Assembly (NCBI GenBank): GCA_026394435.1
Contig: JAPKYG010000067.1
Span: 1-7,084 of the forward strand
DNA length: 7,084 bases
Origin: Methanobacteriota archaeon
GTDB taxonomy: Archaea; Thermoplasmatota; E2; DHVEG-1
Direction: 5' to 3'
The position numbers and the translations under genes were made by a program. This document shows, one piece after another, positions 5,607 to 7,084 of the stretch; within the stretch, counting starts at the first letter, position 1; the number at the start of each line of letters is the position of its first letter. The notes beneath the pieces are model-generated. The model saw nothing but the letters and a program-made list of their open reading frames with translations, was not told where the DNA came from and searched no databases.

Positions 5607-6785
5607 ATGGGTAGTATTATTGAGAATGAACTGTTCTCATCATCTGTGATCAAAGACCTTCATGCGCTTGATTTTGATTACGTTCCCGCGGAGTTGCCTC
5701 ATAGAACCGAACCGCTCAAAAAACTTGCTCAGATGTTCAAACCACTCCTTACCAATATCGCACAGAATGCATTCATCAGAGGGCCAGTAGGAACAGGGAA
5801 AACCGCATTGACGAAGCATTTCTGTCAGTCGCTTGTTCAGATCGCACGGAAACAAGGAACGATGATCGAATACATCCATATCAACTGTCGGAAACGGTCC
5901 ACGGATGCGATGGTTCTTCTTGGTGTTCTGACGCATTTTGATTCACGGTTCCCTGACCGGGGGTTCTCGGTGCAGGAAATGTTGCAGGTTCTTCGTACGC
6001 ACCTCCAACGAAAAGAAGCACAGCTCCTTCTTGTACTTGATGAGGCAGATGCGCTGTTGAAAAAAAGCGGGTCAAATCTTATTTATGATCTCACCCGGTT
6101 CAACGATGAAACCATGAAAACAAGCAATCCTGTATCTGTTATCATGATTTCGCAGAAGGATGTGTTCACCGAGCTGGACGCCGCAGCACTCAGCACGTTT
6201 AAACGGAGTAACGCGGTCGTCTTGGAGAAATATGCCCGTGATGAGCTTTGTGATATCGTACGGCAGCGTGTGGGTCTTGCGTTTCACGCAAACACGGTCC
6301 TTGGTGAGAGTGTTGATCTCATCGCTGATATCGCCAGCGAGTTTGGTGATGCACGGTTTTCTATTGAGCTGCTATGGAAGGCAGGGATGTACGCTGATGA
6401 GAAACATGCAAAGCAGGTGGTGCCTGAGCATGTGCGTGCCGCCAAAGCAGAAACCTATTCGGTGGTCACTGAAACGAAGTTAAAGAATCTAGGAAAACAT
6501 CAATTACTTACGTTACTATCGGTTGCAAAACGACTGCAGAAGGATGGTACTGCGTACGCGAACACTGGTGAAGTGGAGAAAACCTATGCGATCACCTGTG
6601 AGGAATATAACGAGGAAACTAGAGCGCATACGATGTTTTGGAACTATCTGAAAGATATTGAACAAGCTGGATTTATCCAAGTGAAACTCTCGGGAAAAGG
6701 TCAACTTGGGACCTCGCAGCGTATCTCTCTTCCCGATATCCCTGCTGAGGTATTGCGGAGTAAGTTAGAGGGACTTCTCGCATAG
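5607..6785 (+). CDS. cdc6: Orc1/Cdc6-type replication initiator, AAA+ ATPase
   Basis: This is an archaeal origin-recognition protein that binds origins and loads MCM helicase. The 392 residues match the family length. The N-terminus has DYVPAELPHRTEPL before Walker A GPVGTGKT (59-66). Walker B is LLLVLDEADAL (Asp145-Glu146). The sensor-1 strand reads SVIMISQKDVF, with Gln183 where Orc1/Cdc6 proteins usually have Asn (ISND). Sensor 2 is GDAR (Arg250), followed by the helical FSIELLWKAG. From about residue 295 the protein forms a winged-helix DNA-binding domain ending in a basic wing (VKLSGKGQLGTSQRISL). The ATG at 5607 is supported by promoter spacing. The gene diverges from priS over 88 bp. 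Its 3' end overlaps the opposing glycosylase gene by 21 bp. Archaeal origins often lie next to such genes, but no clear set of ORB repeats is seen here. Confidence 0.95.
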   Translation: MGSIIENELFSSSVIKDLHALDFDYVPAELPHRTEPLKKLAQMFKPLLTNIAQNAFIRGPVGTGKTALTKHFCQSLVQIARKQGTMIEYIHINCRKRSTDAMVLLGVLTHFDSRFPDRGFSVQEMLQVLRTHLQRKEAQLLLVLDEADALLKKSGSNLIYDLTRFNDETMKTSNPVSVIMISQKDVFTELDAAALSTFKRSNAVVLEKYARDELCDIVRQRVGLAFHANTVLGESVDLIADIASEFGDARFSIELLWKAGMYADEKHAKQVVPEHVRAAKAETYSVVTETKLKNLGKHQLLTLLSVAKRLQKDGTAYANTGEVEKTYAITCEEYNEETRAHTMFWNYLKDIEQAGFIQVKLSGKGQLGTSQRISLPDIPAEVLRSKLEGLLA

Positions 6786-7084
6786 TCTAGTGAGAGGGCA
6801 GGTGTGGCATTCCGGTTTTTTTTTCAGACAATTGTTTTTTGCGAGTTTTACGAGAAGAGCGTGGAGTTCTTTGTATACTGATACTAGTTCTTTTTTTAGG
6901 ATTGTGTGTTGAAGCTCGTTTTCAAAAAAGTACTTGATATCATCGTAAGAATCGTTTAATACTTGAAACGGTACTCTTTTACAGATACGTTTCGTATACG
7001 CATCAACTACAAAGGCGGGATGATTTCCTGCGTATAAGAGCATGGAATCCGCTGTTTCCGGGCCGATCCCCTGCAAGGAAAGTA
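6765..7084 (-). CDS. Endonuclease III-related HhH-GPD DNA glycosylase, C-terminal part (5' end outside window)
   Basis: The reading frame enters at the right edge (LSLQGIGPETAD...) and ends at TAA 6767-6765, so the N-terminal half is missing and the TTG at 7076 is an internal Leu codon. LQGIGPETADSMLLYAG is the helix-hairpin-helix. FVVDAYTKRI carries the catalytic aspartate. ELHALLVKLAKNNC begins a C-X6-C-X2-C-X5-C series (CLKKKPECHTCPLTRLC) typical of the [4Fe-4S] loop. The position of the catalytic lysine in endonuclease III (GVGRKTA) is Glu here (GIGPETA), as I recall for the COG2231 group that includes Helicobacter MagIII. A monofunctional base-excision glycosylase, perhaps for alkylated bases, is therefore more likely than an AP-lyase. 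The substrate is an inference. The gene converges on cdc6 with a 21-bp overlap. Confidence 0.88.
   Translation of the reverse strand, partial: LSLQGIGPETADSMLLYAGNHPAFVVDAYTKRICKRVPFQVLNDSYDDIKYFFENELQHTILKKELVSVYKELHALLVKLAKNNCLKKKPECHTCPLTRLCEKSL
6816..6824 (+). terminator. T9 tract after cdc6, inside the opposing glycosylase gene
   Basis: Nine consecutive T lie 31 nt after the cdc6 stop, and a T6 run follows at 6835-6840. There is no clear hairpin, but oligo-T runs alone direct archaeal termination and FttA cleavage. On the minus strand the same bases encode the lysine-rich CLKKKPE segment of the glycosylase, so coding and termination functions overlap. Confidence 0.5.

Overview
The window is archaeal. 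It carries a proteasome beta subunit, a KH-domain beta-CASP ribonuclease (aCPSF1/FttA), the archaeo-eukaryotic primase small subunit PriS and an Orc1/Cdc6 initiator. TATA-type promoters sit at spacings normal for archaeal TBP/TFB promoters, and T-tracts follow the genes. Base composition looks mid-40s %GC by eye and even across the genes. The gene set fits a euryarchaeon in the broad sense. Several proteins, PsmB most clearly, read much like Thermoplasma-type sequences, but I cannot fix the lineage from the window alone. I see no transposon, phage, CRISPR array or structural RNA gene.

Layout. (1) 2-292, plus: the C-terminal end of an ATP-NAD kinase/AcoX-like protein that starts outside the window. 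(2) 352-1492, plus: a 2-amino-3-ketobutyrate CoA ligase (Kbl) broken near 1125 by a frame change that also removes about 20 conserved residues; it is either a recent pseudogene or an assembly error. (3) 1504-1602: a terminator-like hairpin, then a TATA box and a leader with an inverted repeat. (4) 1612-4235, plus: psmB and then aCPSF1, 80 bp apart, with a second TATA box between them. (5) 4236-4327: a short convergent gap with a T7 tract. (6) 4328-5518, minus: priS. (7) 5519-5606: an 88-bp divergent promoter region centred on a 24-bp dyad. (8) 5607-6785, plus: orc1/cdc6. (9) 6765-7084, minus: the C-terminal part of an endonuclease III-related HhH-GPD glycosylase, overlapping the 3' end of cdc6 by 21 bp.

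How the genes relate. psmB and aCPSF1 form a housekeeping pair for protein turnover and RNA 3'-end processing/transcription termination. priS and orc1/cdc6 diverge from one compact, nearly symmetric promoter region, which would allow joint control of origin recognition and primer synthesis. The window looks mainly like core housekeeping genome. The points that deserve attention are the broken kbl, the symmetric cdc6/priS promoter with a GATAAAG half-site next to each TATA box, the cdc6 T-tract lying inside the opposing glycosylase gene, and small departures from family motifs in Cdc6, PriS and the glycosylase. I did not find convincing evidence of an undescribed system.
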